DNA of 64,000 nucleotides, taken from assembly GCA_963824805.1 (NCBI GenBank), contig CAWGQZ010000038.1, positions 1 to 64,000 of the forward strand. The letters are read 5' to 3'. The notes under the pieces are model-generated. The model did not search any database. It had not been told where the DNA came from and saw only the letters and a program-made list of their open reading frames with translations. The stretch comes from DATBAT01 sp963824805. GTDB lineage: Bacteria > Acidobacteriota > Terriglobia > Terriglobales > Acidobacteriaceae. Positions within the stretch are counted from its first letter, which is position 1; each line of letters opens with the position of its first letter. Position numbers and translations under genes: made by a program. Of this stretch, positions 48,793-58,509 are shown piece by piece.

Positions 48793-48884
48793 GGAAAAGA
48801 CCTCGAGACCGATCCGGAATCGAAAGGTTCCTACGAATCTACAGGGTGTCCGTTCAAGCCGTGCCTGGGCGGGGCTTTTGATGT

Positions 48885-50141
48885 TCACTCGCTAGTGAAG
48901 TAGTCCACATTTACCGGATTCTCAAACAGCGAGTAATCGCGCGTCACTACCGTGATTCCACTCTCGGTAACAAAATATCGCTGGCGGTCAGCCTCGGGAT
49001 CGTAACCGATGGTGGTACCCTCGGGAATATGGACATCACGATCGATAATCGCGTTGCGAATTCGGCAGTGGCGTCCAACGTTGACGTGCGAGAAAAGGAT
49101 GCTGGAATCAATTTCCGAATATGAGTTCACGCGCACGTCCGGCGAGAGCACGCACGTCTTCACCAGGCTGCCGGAGACGATGCAGCCCATGGCAATGATG
49201 GAATCAACCGCCGATCCGGTGCGCCCAGCCTCATTGAATACAAACTTCGCCGGCGGATACTGCCGCTGGTGGGTACGAATCGGCCAATGGTCGTCGTACA
49301 AGTTAAACACCGGTGACACCGACACGATGTCCATGTTGGCCTCGTAATAGGCCTCCAGCGTCCCCACGTCACGCCAGTAAAGCGCTTCTTTCTTATTTTC
49401 GTCCACGAAATCGTACGCGTACACCCGATACTCATTCGCCATTTTTGGCAGAATGTCCTTGCCAAAATCATGGCTCGAGTTGGGGTCTTCCGCATCCTTG
49501 AGCAACACTGGAATCAGCACGTCGGTGTTGAAGAGATAGATTCCCATGGAACCCGATACTTTCTCGGGATTATGGGGAGACCGCAACTCCGTCTTCTTGG
49601 GCTTCTCCTCGAAGCCGGTGATGCGATTGTCGCGGTCAACCTCGACCACACCAAAACGATAAGTCTCGTCTGGATCTATTTGAATCGTGGCCAGAGTTAC
49701 ATCGGCACCGCTTTCCTCATGCTGCTTGAGCATGAGGCCGTAGTTCATTTTGTAGATGTGGTCGCCGGAAAGAATCAGCACATGCTTGGGCTGCTCGGAC
49801 CCGATGGAGTAAATATTCTGATAAACCGCGTCAGCCGTGCCCTGGTACCACTGGTCGCTGACCCGCTTCATTGGCGGCAGCACTTCGATGAACTCGTTCA
49901 CTTCGCGCCCGACGATGTTCCAGCCCTCGCGAATGTGCCGGTTCAACGACAACGCTTTGTACTGCGTAAGAATGTACACACGGCGCAGATCGGAGTTAAT
50001 ACAGTTGGAAAGCGTGATGTCGATGATGCGGTAAATACCACCGAAGGTGACCGCAGGTTTGGCTCGGTCGCGGGTCAGGGGATAGAGCCTTTCGCCAGCT
50101 CCTCCCGCTAAGAGAACTCCAAGAGTATCTTTCATGGTCAT
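48885..50141 (-). CDS. glgC: Glucose-1-phosphate adenylyltransferase
   Basis: 418 residues. N-terminal LGVLLAGGAGERLYPLTRDR and AKPAVTFGGIYRIIDITLSN; YQGTADAVYQNIYSIGSEQP, and SGDHIYKMNYGLMLKQHEES, are the nucleotidyltransferase hallmarks. The C-terminal left-handed beta-helix carries ATP/allosteric features (VLSPDVRVNSYSEIDSSILF). It makes ADP-glucose for glycogen. No glgA or glgB is in the window. It is divergent from the HAD phosphatase; the 143-base gap should hold both promoters. Confidence 0.96.
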   Translation of the reverse strand: MTMKDTLGVLLAGGAGERLYPLTRDRAKPAVTFGGIYRIIDITLSNCINSDLRRVYILTQYKALSLNRHIREGWNIVGREVNEFIEVLPPMKRVSDQWYQGTADAVYQNIYSIGSEQPKHVLILSGDHIYKMNYGLMLKQHEESGADVTLATIQIDPDETYRFGVVEVDRDNRITGFEEKPKKTELRSPHNPEKVSGSMGIYLFNTDVLIPVLLKDAEDPNSSHDFGKDILPKMANEYRVYAYDFVDENKKEALYWRDVGTLEAYYEANMDIVSVSPVFNLYDDHWPIRTHQRQYPPAKFVFNEAGRTGSAVDSIIAMGCIVSGSLVKTCVLSPDVRVNSYSEIDSSILFSHVNVGRHCRIRNAIIDRDVHIPEGTTIGYDPEADRQRYFVTESGITVVTRDYSLFENPVNVDYFTSE

Positions 50142-50284
50142 CGCTTCGATGTCGATTCCCGACCTTAGGAAGCTCTGCAGCTCGCGGAATCTTTACATCG
50201 CCCTGAACGGACGCAAGTGTATCAGAATGATATTGCTCCGGGTTGCTCGTAGCGTCGAAAGGTGCATCCAAGATCAGCATCCTT

Positions 50285-50995
50285 ATGCCCAAGCGAAAAA
50301 AATCCCGCGATCAACATCCCCAGCCCGCGTTTCTCTTCGACCTTGACGGAACCCTGATCGACAGCGTTTATCAACACATCCTTGCATGGAGAGAAGCCCT
50401 GCGTGCGCTGGATATCGAGCTTTCCAATTGGTTCATTCACCGCCGGATTGGTATGAGCGATTCGCTCATGTTGAACGCGTGCATGCGGGAATCCGGACGG
50501 CGGTTGGATAAGAAGCAGATGGAAAAGCTGCAAGCGATGCACACCAAGGCATACATGAGGCACGTCGGCGAGGTGCAGGCGCTGCCGGGCGCCAAAGCAT
50601 TGCTCAAGCAGCTGACGACGCTTGGAGTCCCTTGGGCAATAGGAACTACCAGTTTGCGTGAACGCGCGCAAAAATCCCTCGACATGCTGGGTATCGGAGA
50701 AGAGGTGCCTGTAATCACGGGAGACGATGTAGAGCAGGCCAAGCCGGAGCCTGACCTTTTCTTCGCGGCAGCTAAAAAATTAAAGATGGATTTGGAGCAT
50801 TGCGTCGTGGTTGGAGACAGCGTATGGGATCTGCTGGCCGCGCAGCGAGCCCATGCACTAGGGATTGGCCTGTTGGCTGGAGGCTACGGCGAGGACGAAC
50901 TGGTGCGAGCAGGCGCCTACCGCGTCTATCGCGATCCTGAGGATTTGTTGGAGCATCTGGATGAAATCGGGGTGAAAGTAGAAGAAGAGCACTAA
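50285..50995 (+). CDS. HAD-superfamily phosphatase (beta-phosphoglucomutase-like)
   Basis: 236 residues from the ATG at 50285 (MPKRKKSRDQ); an earlier in-frame start at 50243 lacks a ribosome site. HAD motifs: FLFDLDGTLIDSVYQH (I), GTTSLRERAQKSLD (II), KPEPDLFFAAAKKL (III) and VVGDSVWDLLAAQR (IV). The helical cap (residues 25-95) is subtype I. It dephosphorylates or isomerises a small phosphorylated metabolite; the substrate is unknown. It is next to glgC, so a sugar phosphate is plausible but unproven. Confidence 0.9.
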   Translation: MPKRKKSRDQHPQPAFLFDLDGTLIDSVYQHILAWREALRALDIELSNWFIHRRIGMSDSLMLNACMRESGRRLDKKQMEKLQAMHTKAYMRHVGEVQALPGAKALLKQLTTLGVPWAIGTTSLRERAQKSLDMLGIGEEVPVITGDDVEQAKPEPDLFFAAAKKLKMDLEHCVVVGDSVWDLLAAQRAHALGIGLLAGGYGEDELVRAGAYRVYRDPEDLLEHLDEIGVKVEEEH

Positions 50996-51050
50996 CCATG
51001 AAGGTGATCCTTATTTTTGTAATTCTTCGTGGATCTCGGTTAGTGATGTC

Positions 51051-51335
51051 TTAAGCCGCCTCGTCCTCAATCTTAATACGCAGCGACTTCAGAAATTTGA
51101 GGTCCTGATCGTTGATTTTGAACTCAGGGTTGCTGGTAAGGGTGGTCACCAGCGAAGTCTTGTCCGCCTTCTCGCCCGGCTTGCTAACCCCAATCGTGGC
51201 TTCCAGCACTAGAAAGATGTCGTACCCGCCGTCCTTAATGCGCGACACGACCTCGGCAATGGCATCCGAATCGGCGAGGGACTCATTGATCGCCTCACCG
51301 AGCTCTTTCATTAATTGTTTGAGTTGCTGGTCCAC
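51051..51335 (-). CDS. Conserved-looking hypothetical protein
   Basis: 94 residues; GTG start at 51333-51335 after GGGGGA (spacing about 5). MDQQLKQLMKELGEAINESL, then ADSDAIAEVVSRIKDGGYDI. The C-terminal part (DQDLKFLKSLRIKIEDEAA) is helical and charged. No known domain. It is convergent with the HAD gene (55 bases) and divergent from the membrane protein at 51458. Function unknown; codon use and a good ribosome site support a real gene. Confidence 0.6.
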   Translation of the reverse strand: MDQQLKQLMKELGEAINESLADSDAIAEVVSRIKDGGYDIFLVLEATIGVSKPGEKADKTSLVTTLTSNPEFKINDQDLKFLKSLRIKIEDEAA

Positions 51336-51457
51336 AGTTCCCCCTTTTGTGTAATCCTTCCTGATACTTTAGATGCCGCAGAAGCCCCATATGCTTCATG
51401 GCCGGTAGCCCTGTTGACGCGTAATTGTAACCCGAGGTCTTGATAAAATCGACAACA

Positions 51458-51790
51458 ATGGCGCAACTGTCTACAGCCCGTAAACTCAGCATTTTGGCCC
51501 GTGTGGCAGCTAACTCCGCCGGACGAAACCGCACCCTCAGCGCAGCCATGAACGGCATGCGGATCACGGGCAACCACGTGGGGCGCGTAATGCACCTGCT
51601 CTGGCTCGAGGTCACTGGCTTTGTTTTCTTGGCGATAGCATTCATCGCGGGGGTCGCCATTTTTCGGGACTATCATCGGTATCAGGCCGGACAGGTCGGG
51701 GCCGGGCGGGTAGTCGCGGCCGCTGTGATTGCGGTGATGTTCGCATGGTTCGGCGTCAGTTCGTTTTGGAGAGTACGCAAGCGCAAGTGA
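51458..51790 (+). CDS. Small membrane protein of unknown function
   Basis: 110 residues from the ATG at 51458 (MAQLSTARKLSILARVAANS). Two membrane helices, LLWLEVTGFVFLAIAFIAGV and VAAAVIAVMFAWFGVSSFWR, separated by a basic loop. The N-terminal 45 residues are basic and cytoplasmic. Not recognised. It lies 65 bases before mcmA on the same strand and may share its transcript. Confidence 0.55.
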   Translation: MAQLSTARKLSILARVAANSAGRNRTLSAAMNGMRITGNHVGRVMHLLWLEVTGFVFLAIAFIAGVAIFRDYHRYQAGQVGAGRVVAAAVIAVMFAWFGVSSFWRVRKRK

Positions 51791-51855
51791 AAAGGATTGA
51801 CTACTAAGGGCACGAAACTGCATTGAGGAAGGATTAAGGTCTAAGCGGTTTTGCG

Positions 51856-53436
51856 ATGGCTAACGAAAACAAGCCCGAAAGCTCGTCCCACATTCCCATC
51901 AAGCCTCTTTACACTTCAGCCGACATGGGGGGAACCGATCCCGGATACCCTGGCGAATATCCGTACACCCGCGGCATACAAGCCACCATGTACCGGGGAC
52001 GGCTCTGGACCATGCGCCAGTATGCCGGCATGGGTGACGCTGAAGAATCCAATCAGCGCTACAAATATCTTCTCGCCAGTGGCACCACCGGGCTCTCGGT
52101 CGCATTCGACCTGCCCACCCAGATCGGCATGGATTCCGACAGCCCTCTAGCCCTCGGCGAGGTTGGCAAAGTCGGCGTGGCGATCGATTCCGTGGAAGAC
52201 ATGCAACGCCTGTTTGATGGCATCGACCTCACCAGGATTTCGACGTCGATGACCATCAATGCGACAGCATCTATATTGCTGGCTCTGTACGTGGCGGTTG
52301 CTAAACAGCAGGGAATGGATATCGGCAAACTATCCGGGACGGTGCAGAACGATGTGTTGAAAGAGTACATTGCGCGCGGAACCTACATTTACCCCATCCC
52401 GGCCGCAATGCGAATCGTAACCGACATGTTTGCCTGGGCCAAGGACGCGGTCCCTGAGTGGAACACGATTTCCATCTCCGGCTATCACATGCGCGAGGCA
52501 GGGTCGACTGCGGTGCAGGAAGTTGCCTTCACTTTGGCCAATGGCATCGCCTACGTGCAAGCCGCCCTCAACGCCGGGCTCGACGTCGACAACTTCGCCC
52601 CGCGGCTATCGTTTTTCTTTAATGCTCACAATAATTTTCTTGAGGAAGTCGCAAAGTTCCGGGCGGCCCGGCGCATGTGGGCCAAGATTATGCGCGAGCA
52701 TTTCCAGGCAAAGAAACCGCGCTCCTGGATGCTGCGCTTTCATACCCAGACCGCCGGATCCACTCTTACCGCCCAGCAACCGGAAAACAATATTGTTCGC
52801 ACCGCGCTGCAGGCCATGGCCGCGGTGTTGGGTGGGACCCAGTCGTTGCATACTAACTCCTACGACGAGGCGCTGGCGCTTCCCACCGAGCACGCGGCCC
52901 GCATAGCACTGCGCACTCAGCAAATAGTGGCCTACGAGTCGGGCGCACCTAACACCGTCGATCCCCTGGCGGGCTCCTACTACATTGAAGACCTCACGGA
53001 TGAAATCGAAAAACGTGCTAACTACTACCTGGAAAAGATCGACGCCTTCGGGGGAATGCTCAAGGCCATCGAGCGCGGCTATGTGCAGCAGGAAATCCAG
53101 AACGCGGCTTATGAATGCCAGCAGCAGGTGGATCGGGAGGAATCCGTAGTCGTGGGCGTCAACCGCTTTGCGATTGGGGAAGAAAAACCAATCACTCTGC
53201 AGCGAATCGATGAATCGTTGGAACGCAGGCAAATCGAACGTGTTACGGCGCTGCGGGCCCGTCGCGCACGAGCGCCCTGGCAAGACTCATTGAAGCAAGT
53301 TGAGGTCGCCGCCCGCTCCGGAGAAAACCTAATGCCGCAAATTGTCAACGCAGTCGAGGCATTCGCTACCGTCGGAGAAATATCTGATACGCTACGCCGG
53401 GTTTTCGGCGAGTACCACGAAGCGGTCGTAATCTAA
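51856..53436 (+). CDS. mcmA: Methylmalonyl-CoA mutase, large (alpha) subunit without B12 domain
   Basis: 526 residues. The substrate barrel is complete: YPYTRGIQATMYRGRLWTMR, YLLASGTTGLSVAFDLPTQI, RISTSMTINATASILLALYV, FFNAHNNFLEEVAKFRAARR and LRFHTQTAGSTLTAQQPENN. The protein ends near VFGEYHEAVVI, so the C-terminal cobalamin-binding domain of one-chain mutases is missing. In archaea and many bacteria that domain is a separate small subunit; none is visible nearby. It interconverts methylmalonyl- and succinyl-CoA. The paralogous isobutyryl-CoA mutase cannot be excluded. Confidence 0.93.
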   Translation: MANENKPESSSHIPIKPLYTSADMGGTDPGYPGEYPYTRGIQATMYRGRLWTMRQYAGMGDAEESNQRYKYLLASGTTGLSVAFDLPTQIGMDSDSPLALGEVGKVGVAIDSVEDMQRLFDGIDLTRISTSMTINATASILLALYVAVAKQQGMDIGKLSGTVQNDVLKEYIARGTYIYPIPAAMRIVTDMFAWAKDAVPEWNTISISGYHMREAGSTAVQEVAFTLANGIAYVQAALNAGLDVDNFAPRLSFFFNAHNNFLEEVAKFRAARRMWAKIMREHFQAKKPRSWMLRFHTQTAGSTLTAQQPENNIVRTALQAMAAVLGGTQSLHTNSYDEALALPTEHAARIALRTQQIVAYESGAPNTVDPLAGSYYIEDLTDEIEKRANYYLEKIDAFGGMLKAIERGYVQQEIQNAAYECQQQVDREESVVVGVNRFAIGEEKPITLQRIDESLERRQIERVTALRARRARAPWQDSLKQVEVAARSGENLMPQIVNAVEAFATVGEISDTLRRVFGEYHEAVVI

Positions 53437-53514
53437 GGTAGGGGTAGACACTCTTTTCCGTCCCGTCAGTGTCCAAAACCCGCAAGCCAGCATCAAAAAT
53501 ATTCGGAGAACTCT

Positions 53515-53934
53515 ATGGCTGAAAAAATCGTAATGACAGATGCCGAGTGGCGGTCGAAACTTACCCCCGAACAGTTCCACGTAACCCGCAAGGCAGGCAC
53601 CGAGCCCGCGTTTACGGGAAAATACTGGAACTCAAAGGATAAGGGTGTCTATACCTGCTCGTGCTGCGGTGAACCTTTGTTCCACTCTCAGACGAAGTAC
53701 GAATCTGGCACGGGATGGCCCAGTTTTTTTGAACCGATCTCCGAGGGTGCAGTAGAAGCCCACAAAGACACCAGCTATGGAATGGTGCGCACCGAGGCAA
53801 AATGCTCCCGCTGTGATGCTCACCTCGGCCACATATTTGAAGACGGCCCGGCCCCCACAGGTCTTCGCTACTGCATGAATTCAGCATCGTTGGAATTAAA
53901 ACCAGAAAAGAAACAGGCCCAGCAGCAGAAATAG
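53515..53934 (+). CDS. msrB: Peptide-methionine (R)-S-oxide reductase
   Basis: 139 residues. Zinc Cys pairs CSCCG (about residue 50) and CSRC (about residue 100), then HLGHIFEDGPAPTGLRYCMN with catalytic Cys in RYCMNS. ESGTGWPSFFEPI is the substrate site. It reduces methionine-R-sulfoxide in proteins. No signal peptide; cytoplasmic. It follows mcmA by 78 bases and converges on bactofilin across a strong hairpin. The Lys/Gln-rich tail is not conserved. Confidence 0.95.
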   Translation: MAEKIVMTDAEWRSKLTPEQFHVTRKAGTEPAFTGKYWNSKDKGVYTCSCCGEPLFHSQTKYESGTGWPSFFEPISEGAVEAHKDTSYGMVRTEAKCSRCDAHLGHIFEDGPAPTGLRYCMNSASLELKPEKKQAQQQK

Positions 53935-53947
53935 TGTGGGGAAAGTG

Positions 53948-53972
53948 GGGACGGGCGCCCTCCGCCCGTCCC
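53948..53972. terminator. Strong hairpin between convergent msrB and bactofilin genes
   Basis: GGGACGGGCG (53948-53957) pairs perfectly with CGCCCGTCCC (53963-53972) over a 5-base loop, followed by AAATTT. It lies in the 64-base gap of convergent genes, the right place for a bidirectional terminator. The T-tract is short, so it may be Rho-assisted or a repeat. Confidence 0.55.
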
Positions 53973-53998
53973 AAATTTCTGCTGGTAAGACCCGAGCC

Positions 53999-54487
53999 CT
54001 AGGCTCCCGCCGCCGTCGTAACCGGCTTGGGCGCTTCATGAACAGCCGGCTTGCTGGCTTCCACCGGACGAGCCTGCTGCTTGCTGGCTTCCGCACTGCG
54101 AACCTGCACGCTGCCCTTCAGTATCGCGCCATCTTCCACGCTGATTCGCTGCGTGATGACATCTCCGGTCAGCGAACCTTCGCTGCGAATGTCGAGACGG
54201 TCGCTGCACTGTATGTTGCCCTTAACTTTTCCCATGATGACCACTTCACGGGCGTTGATGTTGGCGGCTACGGTGCCGTTGCGTCCGACGGTGACGCGAT
54301 GCTCGGCAACGTTAATGCTGCCTTCGATGCGTCCGTCGATGTAAAGGGACTCCGCACCAGTCAGTTCGCCCTTGATAACCAACGACCGGCCAATGGTTGC
54401 CTGCTCAACGGGCGCGCCCGCTGCACTTAAGGGCGCGTGGGAAGTTGTGGTGGACGGACCCTGCGGTTTGTCTTGTGACTGAAACAT
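53999..54487 (-). CDS. Bactofilin
   Basis: 162 residues. The core beta-helix is seen as SLVIKGELTGAESLYIDGRI, then EGSINVAEHRVTVGRNGTVA and NAREVVIMGKVKGNIQCSDR; LDIRSEGSLTGDVITQRISV is the family end. Flexible Pro/Ala/Lys ends flank the core. Bactofilins polymerise into membrane-linked filaments that shape cells and place polar or pilus proteins. It is alone on the minus strand, convergent with msrB, ATG at 54485-54487. Confidence 0.93.
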   Translation of the reverse strand: MFQSQDKPQGPSTTTSHAPLSAAGAPVEQATIGRSLVIKGELTGAESLYIDGRIEGSINVAEHRVTVGRNGTVAANINAREVVIMGKVKGNIQCSDRLDIRSEGSLTGDVITQRISVEDGAILKGSVQVRSAEASKQQARPVEASKPAVHEAPKPVTTAAGA

Positions 54488-54802
54488 TTTTGAGAACCTT
54501 CCTTAATTTCCGCGCGGTCCGGGGAGTGAGTCCGCATGCGGGCGATCTATGATCTGGGTCGTGCGGCTCTAGGGCCAAGCTGACTATCGCATGCTCCCAA
54601 GTAATCTGAGGAGGTTACGGAGGTACAAGAAGAACTTAATCTAAAGTTCGCGGTGAAAATTCTTCCGCCTCTTGGCTTTGTAGCTACCCTTCGCGCTGGC
54701 CCGAATGTAAGCCTTTCGCCCCTACCCATTTACAGCAATGACCCTATTCGCTTACCCAAGGCTCATTGCTACGATCAAGATAGCTCACGGGAAAGGCTGC
54801 TT
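54488..54802. other. Intergenic region upstream of bactofilin and the response regulator
   Basis: 315 bases between divergent genes. It is AT-richer than the neighbours near 54640-54700. An open frame runs from 54653 into the regulator gene but has no family match, so it is not counted as coding. No tRNA, riboswitch or clear promoter pair was recognised. Confidence 0.5.
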
Positions 54803-55178
54803 TTGCCCAAGTGTATTCTCTTAGTCGACGACAGCGCAATCGTCCGCACTGGGCTGCGGCGGGCGTTCGAGTTTTCCGGCTGGGAGGTCTGTGGGGAAGC
54901 AGCCAACGGCCGCGAAGGCATCGAGAAAGCCGAACGTTTGAAGCCGCATCTGATAGTGCTCGATCTGGCCATGCCGGAGATGAACGGTATATCGGCCGCG
55001 AGGGTACTGAAGCGGACCATGCCAAAAGTCCCTTTGATTCTCTTTACAACCTATGGAGAGATGATCGCGGTGGAGGATGCGCGTGACGGCAGGTATTTCT
55101 GAGATCGTTCCCAAGAGCGAGCCAATCAAGGTTCTTTTGCAGGTTGCGGAACGGCTGGTTTCCTCTGCGGCGGCTTGA
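54803..55178 (+). CDS. Single-domain response regulator (CheY-like), one frameshift
   Basis: About 125 residues. Start chosen at TTG 54803 (LPKCILLVDDSAIVRTGL) six bases after GGGAAAGG; earlier in-frame starts are not receiver-like. All receiver residues are present: the Asp pair in LLVDDSA, phospho-Asp in LIVLDLAMPEMNG, Thr in LFTTYGE, and Lys in IVPKSEPIK. Near 55091 the frame slips; the true end AGISEIVPKSEPIKVLLQVA runs to the stop at 55176-55178. No output domain and no histidine kinase beside it. Role unknown. Confidence 0.82.
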
Positions 55179-55428
55179 CTTCGCCATCGATCGGGGGGAA
55201 ATTCAACTTCTCAACTTGAAGTTTTCTTAATTCAGGGATGGCCGCTGCTATCGCATCCCGCTCCGGGTCTGCTTTCCCATCCAGTTGATGTAACCGTGCA
55301 AAGATTGCGTCTTCCGCTTCGGTAATAAGTATCGCTAATTTGTTTTTATTCGGCTCGCGCATGGCGGCGGCAAATTTCTTCCGCCATTGCGTGGATTGCT
55401 GCGGATTCACGGATCGATGGTCAACCAT
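55126..55428 (-). CDS. Small hypothetical protein, convergent with the response regulator
   Basis: About 100 residues from the ATG at 55426-55428 (MVDHRSVNPQQSTQWRKKFA). The helical core AAAMREPNKNKLAILITEAE then AIFARLHQLDGKADPERDAI looks conserved in style, but no family is recognised. A Pro/Lys tail follows (PAVPQPAKEP). It overlaps the reconstructed end of the response regulator by 53 bases in convergent orientation; one of the two ends may be shorter in reality. Confidence 0.55.
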   Translation of the reverse strand: MVDHRSVNPQQSTQWRKKFAAAMREPNKNKLAILITEAEDAIFARLHQLDGKADPERDAIAAAIPELRKLQVEKLNFPPIDGEVKPPQRKPAVPQPAKEP

Positions 55429-55623
55429 TCTGCAACATCCCAATCGAAGGTCTCCAAAAAAATTAGCAAGTAGGAGAGTTCTGCGTCTGTTGGATAGGTG
55501 ACAAATGGACGGATCCGAGTGTTCGTGTCGGTTTTCAGCAAGCGCCGCGGCGCTGCCACGCAGTCGAACATCCCCTGCTGCTACTCCGCAGATCTAATGC
55601 TGCAGACCGCTGTGGCGTGTCGT

Positions 55624-57553
55624 CTAATGCTGCAAAACCTGGGACAACTCTTCCCACTCCGCCATGCGTGCCTGCAGTTCCTTGCGATGCGTGTCAAGTT
55701 GGTGTGATTGCCGCTGGGTCTCGTCCGCGCTGATGAAGTTTTGCAGGGCGGTTTCTGACGCGGCGATGGCATCTTCAAGAACTCCGATTTCGGATTCGAG
55801 TTCCTCTTACCCGGCTTTGTATCTGCTTTTGCTTGATAGGATTCAGCCGTTTGCCATCACTGACCGGGGGCGCCGGCGGATGCCCGTTGGAGGGTGAAGC
55901 TTGCGGGGCGACAGTGTCGGCCACAACAGTCTTTTGCAAGGTCTCAGCTCCACCCTGCTTGCGCCACAAATAGTCTTCGTAGTTTCCAGGAAAGATCTCC
56001 ACCCGCCCGTCCCCCACCTCAAATACTCGTGTCGCCAGCTTGTCGATGAAATAGCGGTCATGCGAAACGAAAACCACTGTTCCGTGATAGCTGCTCAACG
56101 CTTCTAGCAATACATCTTTGGCGCGCATGTCGAGATGGTTGGTGGGTTCATCCAGCAACAAAAAGTTTGCGGGATGCAGCAACATGCGCAACAAAGCATA
56201 GCGGTTGCGCTCCCCACCAGAGAGCACGCCGATGCGTTTGAAGACTTCGTCCGATGAAAACAGAAAGCATCCCAGCAAAGAGCGCAGCTCGGTTTCCGTG
56301 GAGCACGGCGACACAACGCCGAGATCATCGAAAACGCGGGCGTCGACATCGAGCTCTTTGTATTGGTCTTGCGCAAAATAGTCAAAGAGAACGTTGTGCC
56401 CGAGCTTGTACTCTCCCTGGGTCAGAGGCTCCACGCCCGCGAGTAGCTTGATCAGCGTGGACTTGCCGGCTCCGTTAACCCCAACCAAAGCGATGCGGTC
56501 GCCGCGCTCAATCAGAAAATTGACATCACGAAAAACTTCCTTTTCTCCGTATGATTTCGCTACCCCGTTGAACTCTGCCACAATCCGTCCGCTGGGCTTA
56601 GGTTGGGGGAACGAAAAGTGAATTGTCTTTTCTTCTTCTGGCAGCTCGATCCGTTCGATCTTCTCCAGTTCCTTGATGCGGCTTTGCACCTGCTTGGCCT
56701 TGGTCGCCTGATAGCGGAAACGGTTGATAAACATCTCCAGTTGCTCAATACGGTCGCGCTGGTTGCGATAGTTCGCTTCAAGTTGCTCGCGACGCTGCGT
56801 CTTTTGCGCCAGAAACTTGTCGTAGTTGCCGGGATAGAAATACAGCTTCTTGTTCCATATCTCGACGATCTTGTTCACGGCGACATCGAGAAAATAGCGA
56901 TCGTGCGAAATCAGTACGAAGGCATTGGGATAGTTACTCAGATACTCTTCCAGCCAGTTTCGCGCCTCGAGGTCAAGATGGTTGGTTGGTTCGTCCAGCA
57001 GCAACAGATTCGGCTGTTGCAGCAAAAGCTTGGCCAGAGCAATGCGCATCTGCCAGCCGCCGGAAAACTCCTCCGTCTGCCTCGCCCAGTCTTCCTTGCC
57101 GAATCCCAGGCCGGTGAGGACTGTGCCCACCTTCGATTCGATCGAATACCCGTCGCGGGTCAGAAATTCGTGTTGAATGTGGTGGTAACGGTCCGCAACT
57201 TGCGCATACTCGGGCGAAGCGTGGTCAAGCTCCGACATCTGGCCGGTCAGGTCTTCCATCTCTTTCTCCAGCCCGAGCAGGTCGGAAAAGACGGCAAGAC
57301 ATTCGTCAAACACCGAGCGGCCCGATAGAGAAAGCCCGTCCTGTGGCAGATAACCAGCGCTGGTCCCCTTGGCAAAGCTGATGGAACCGTAGTCGAAGGT
57401 CTCAAGACCCGCCAGAACTTTCATTAGTGTCGATTTGCCGGTCCCGTTGGCGCCCACCAACCCGACACGGTCACGAGAGGTGATCAACCAATCGAGGCCT
57501 TCAAAGAGGAGCTTGTGGCCAAAGCGCTTTCCAGCTGCGGACAACTGAATCAT
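55624..57553 (-). CDS. ABC-F family ATPase (Uup/EttA-like), one frameshift at the C-terminus
   Basis: About 642 residues. Two ABC domains in tandem: first P-loop GANGTGKST and FSGGWQMRIALAKLLLQQPN, LLLLDEPTNHLD; second GVNGAGKST, LSGGERNRYALLRML, LLLDEPTNHLD. The linker between them (about residues 250-330) is the ABC-F arm. Near 55810 the frame slips; the C-terminal coiled coil (LEDAIAASETALQNFISADE and on to EWEELSQVLQH) ends at 55624, as in Uup. ABC-F proteins act on ribosomes, not in transport. Exact member (Uup, EttA, YbiT) uncertain; the coiled coil favours Uup. Confidence 0.9.
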
Positions 57554-57678
57554 GGGACTGATTCCATCGTCTCATGCTTCGATGGAACGCCGCCAGCCGG
57601 CCGCGGATTTCACGGATCTTCGCAGATAAACCATTGATTTAGAAGGTAATCCCGGCAAGCGGTGTTCTTGGGATCGAG

Positions 57679-58345
57679 CTAGCGCTGGGTTAGAACCAGT
57701 TCTCCGTTCTCAACCTTGATTCCGCCAACTCCATCGGGAAGCTTCAAGTGGTCACGCTGATCGGCGAGCCGCTTCTGCAAAGCGTCGTTGACCAGGGAGA
57801 CCGGCACATTCAAGTCACCAACCTTGAACTCCGTCGGATCAAACGTGGCAAAGCCGTCTTTGGATCCCAAGTGGCCGGAAACAGTGACCCAAACATTCTT
57901 GCCGGCAACGTTAGTCAGAAACTGGCCATGAACTGTATCCCCGTCAAAGCTCACCTGCTGATCAAGGATGTTAGGCATCGCTCCCAGGTCTGTACCTGGA
58001 GCCAAGCTGCGTCCCGGCGGCCGGCAAAGCGCCCGCAGCCTGCGTAATCGCAGCTGTGACCTCATCAGAAGTAATGCGTACTTGGGGAGCGGCGGAGCCG
58101 TTGCCAGAGACTACCGAGCTGGAGCCTACATCCACCGGAACCTGCGCGTTCTGCGGACGCGGAGCAGAAGGCGATTCCAACTGCGAAATCTTCTCCTGAA
58201 ACGACTGCGCGTTGGCCGTAACCTGGGCAGACGTCTGCGGAGCCGCCACCGGCGCAGGCCGCTTCAACACCAGCACCAACGCCACCAGAGACGTGCCCAG
58301 CGTAGCCAGGCTGATGATCCGGTCCAGCTTCCACTTTTTCATCAT
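57679..58345 (-). CDS. Membrane-anchored hypothetical protein, one frameshift
   Basis: About 221 residues. One helix near residues 10-27 (IISLATLGTSLVALVLVLKR), a flexible Ala/Pro/Ser/Gln-rich spacer of about 90 residues, and a C-terminal domain with NILDQQVSFDGDTVHGQFLT and VTVSGHLGSKDGFATFDPT, then ENGELVLTQR at the end. The frame slips near 58000 between GALPAAGTQLG and PGTDLGAMPN. Family unknown; the C-terminal domain resembles a ligand-binding or regulatory beta domain but no assignment is made. It is minus strand, downstream of gatB. Confidence 0.55.
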
Positions 58346-58417
58346 CTATATGGTAGTTGTGTTCAGGGCGGTTAAGATAATGACGGAAGACACTGGCCGT
58401 TCATTACCAAGATGTAG

Positions 58418-58436
58418 GGCGGACATCTTGTCCGCC
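58418..58436. repeat. Short perfect hairpin GGCGGACA-TCT-TGTCCGCC
   Basis: Eight-base perfect stem (58418-58425 with 58429-58436) in the 164-base gap after gatB. No T-tract follows. This word (TAGGGCGGACATCTTGTCCG) looks like a dispersed intergenic repeat; it occurs once in the window. Confidence 0.45.
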
Positions 58437-58509
58437 GGCTGGCGGGGGCACCGGGTTGAGGTACTCATCCAAATAATTGGCGCGCGGAAAAGGGCGTCCG
58501 CGCTAAATC

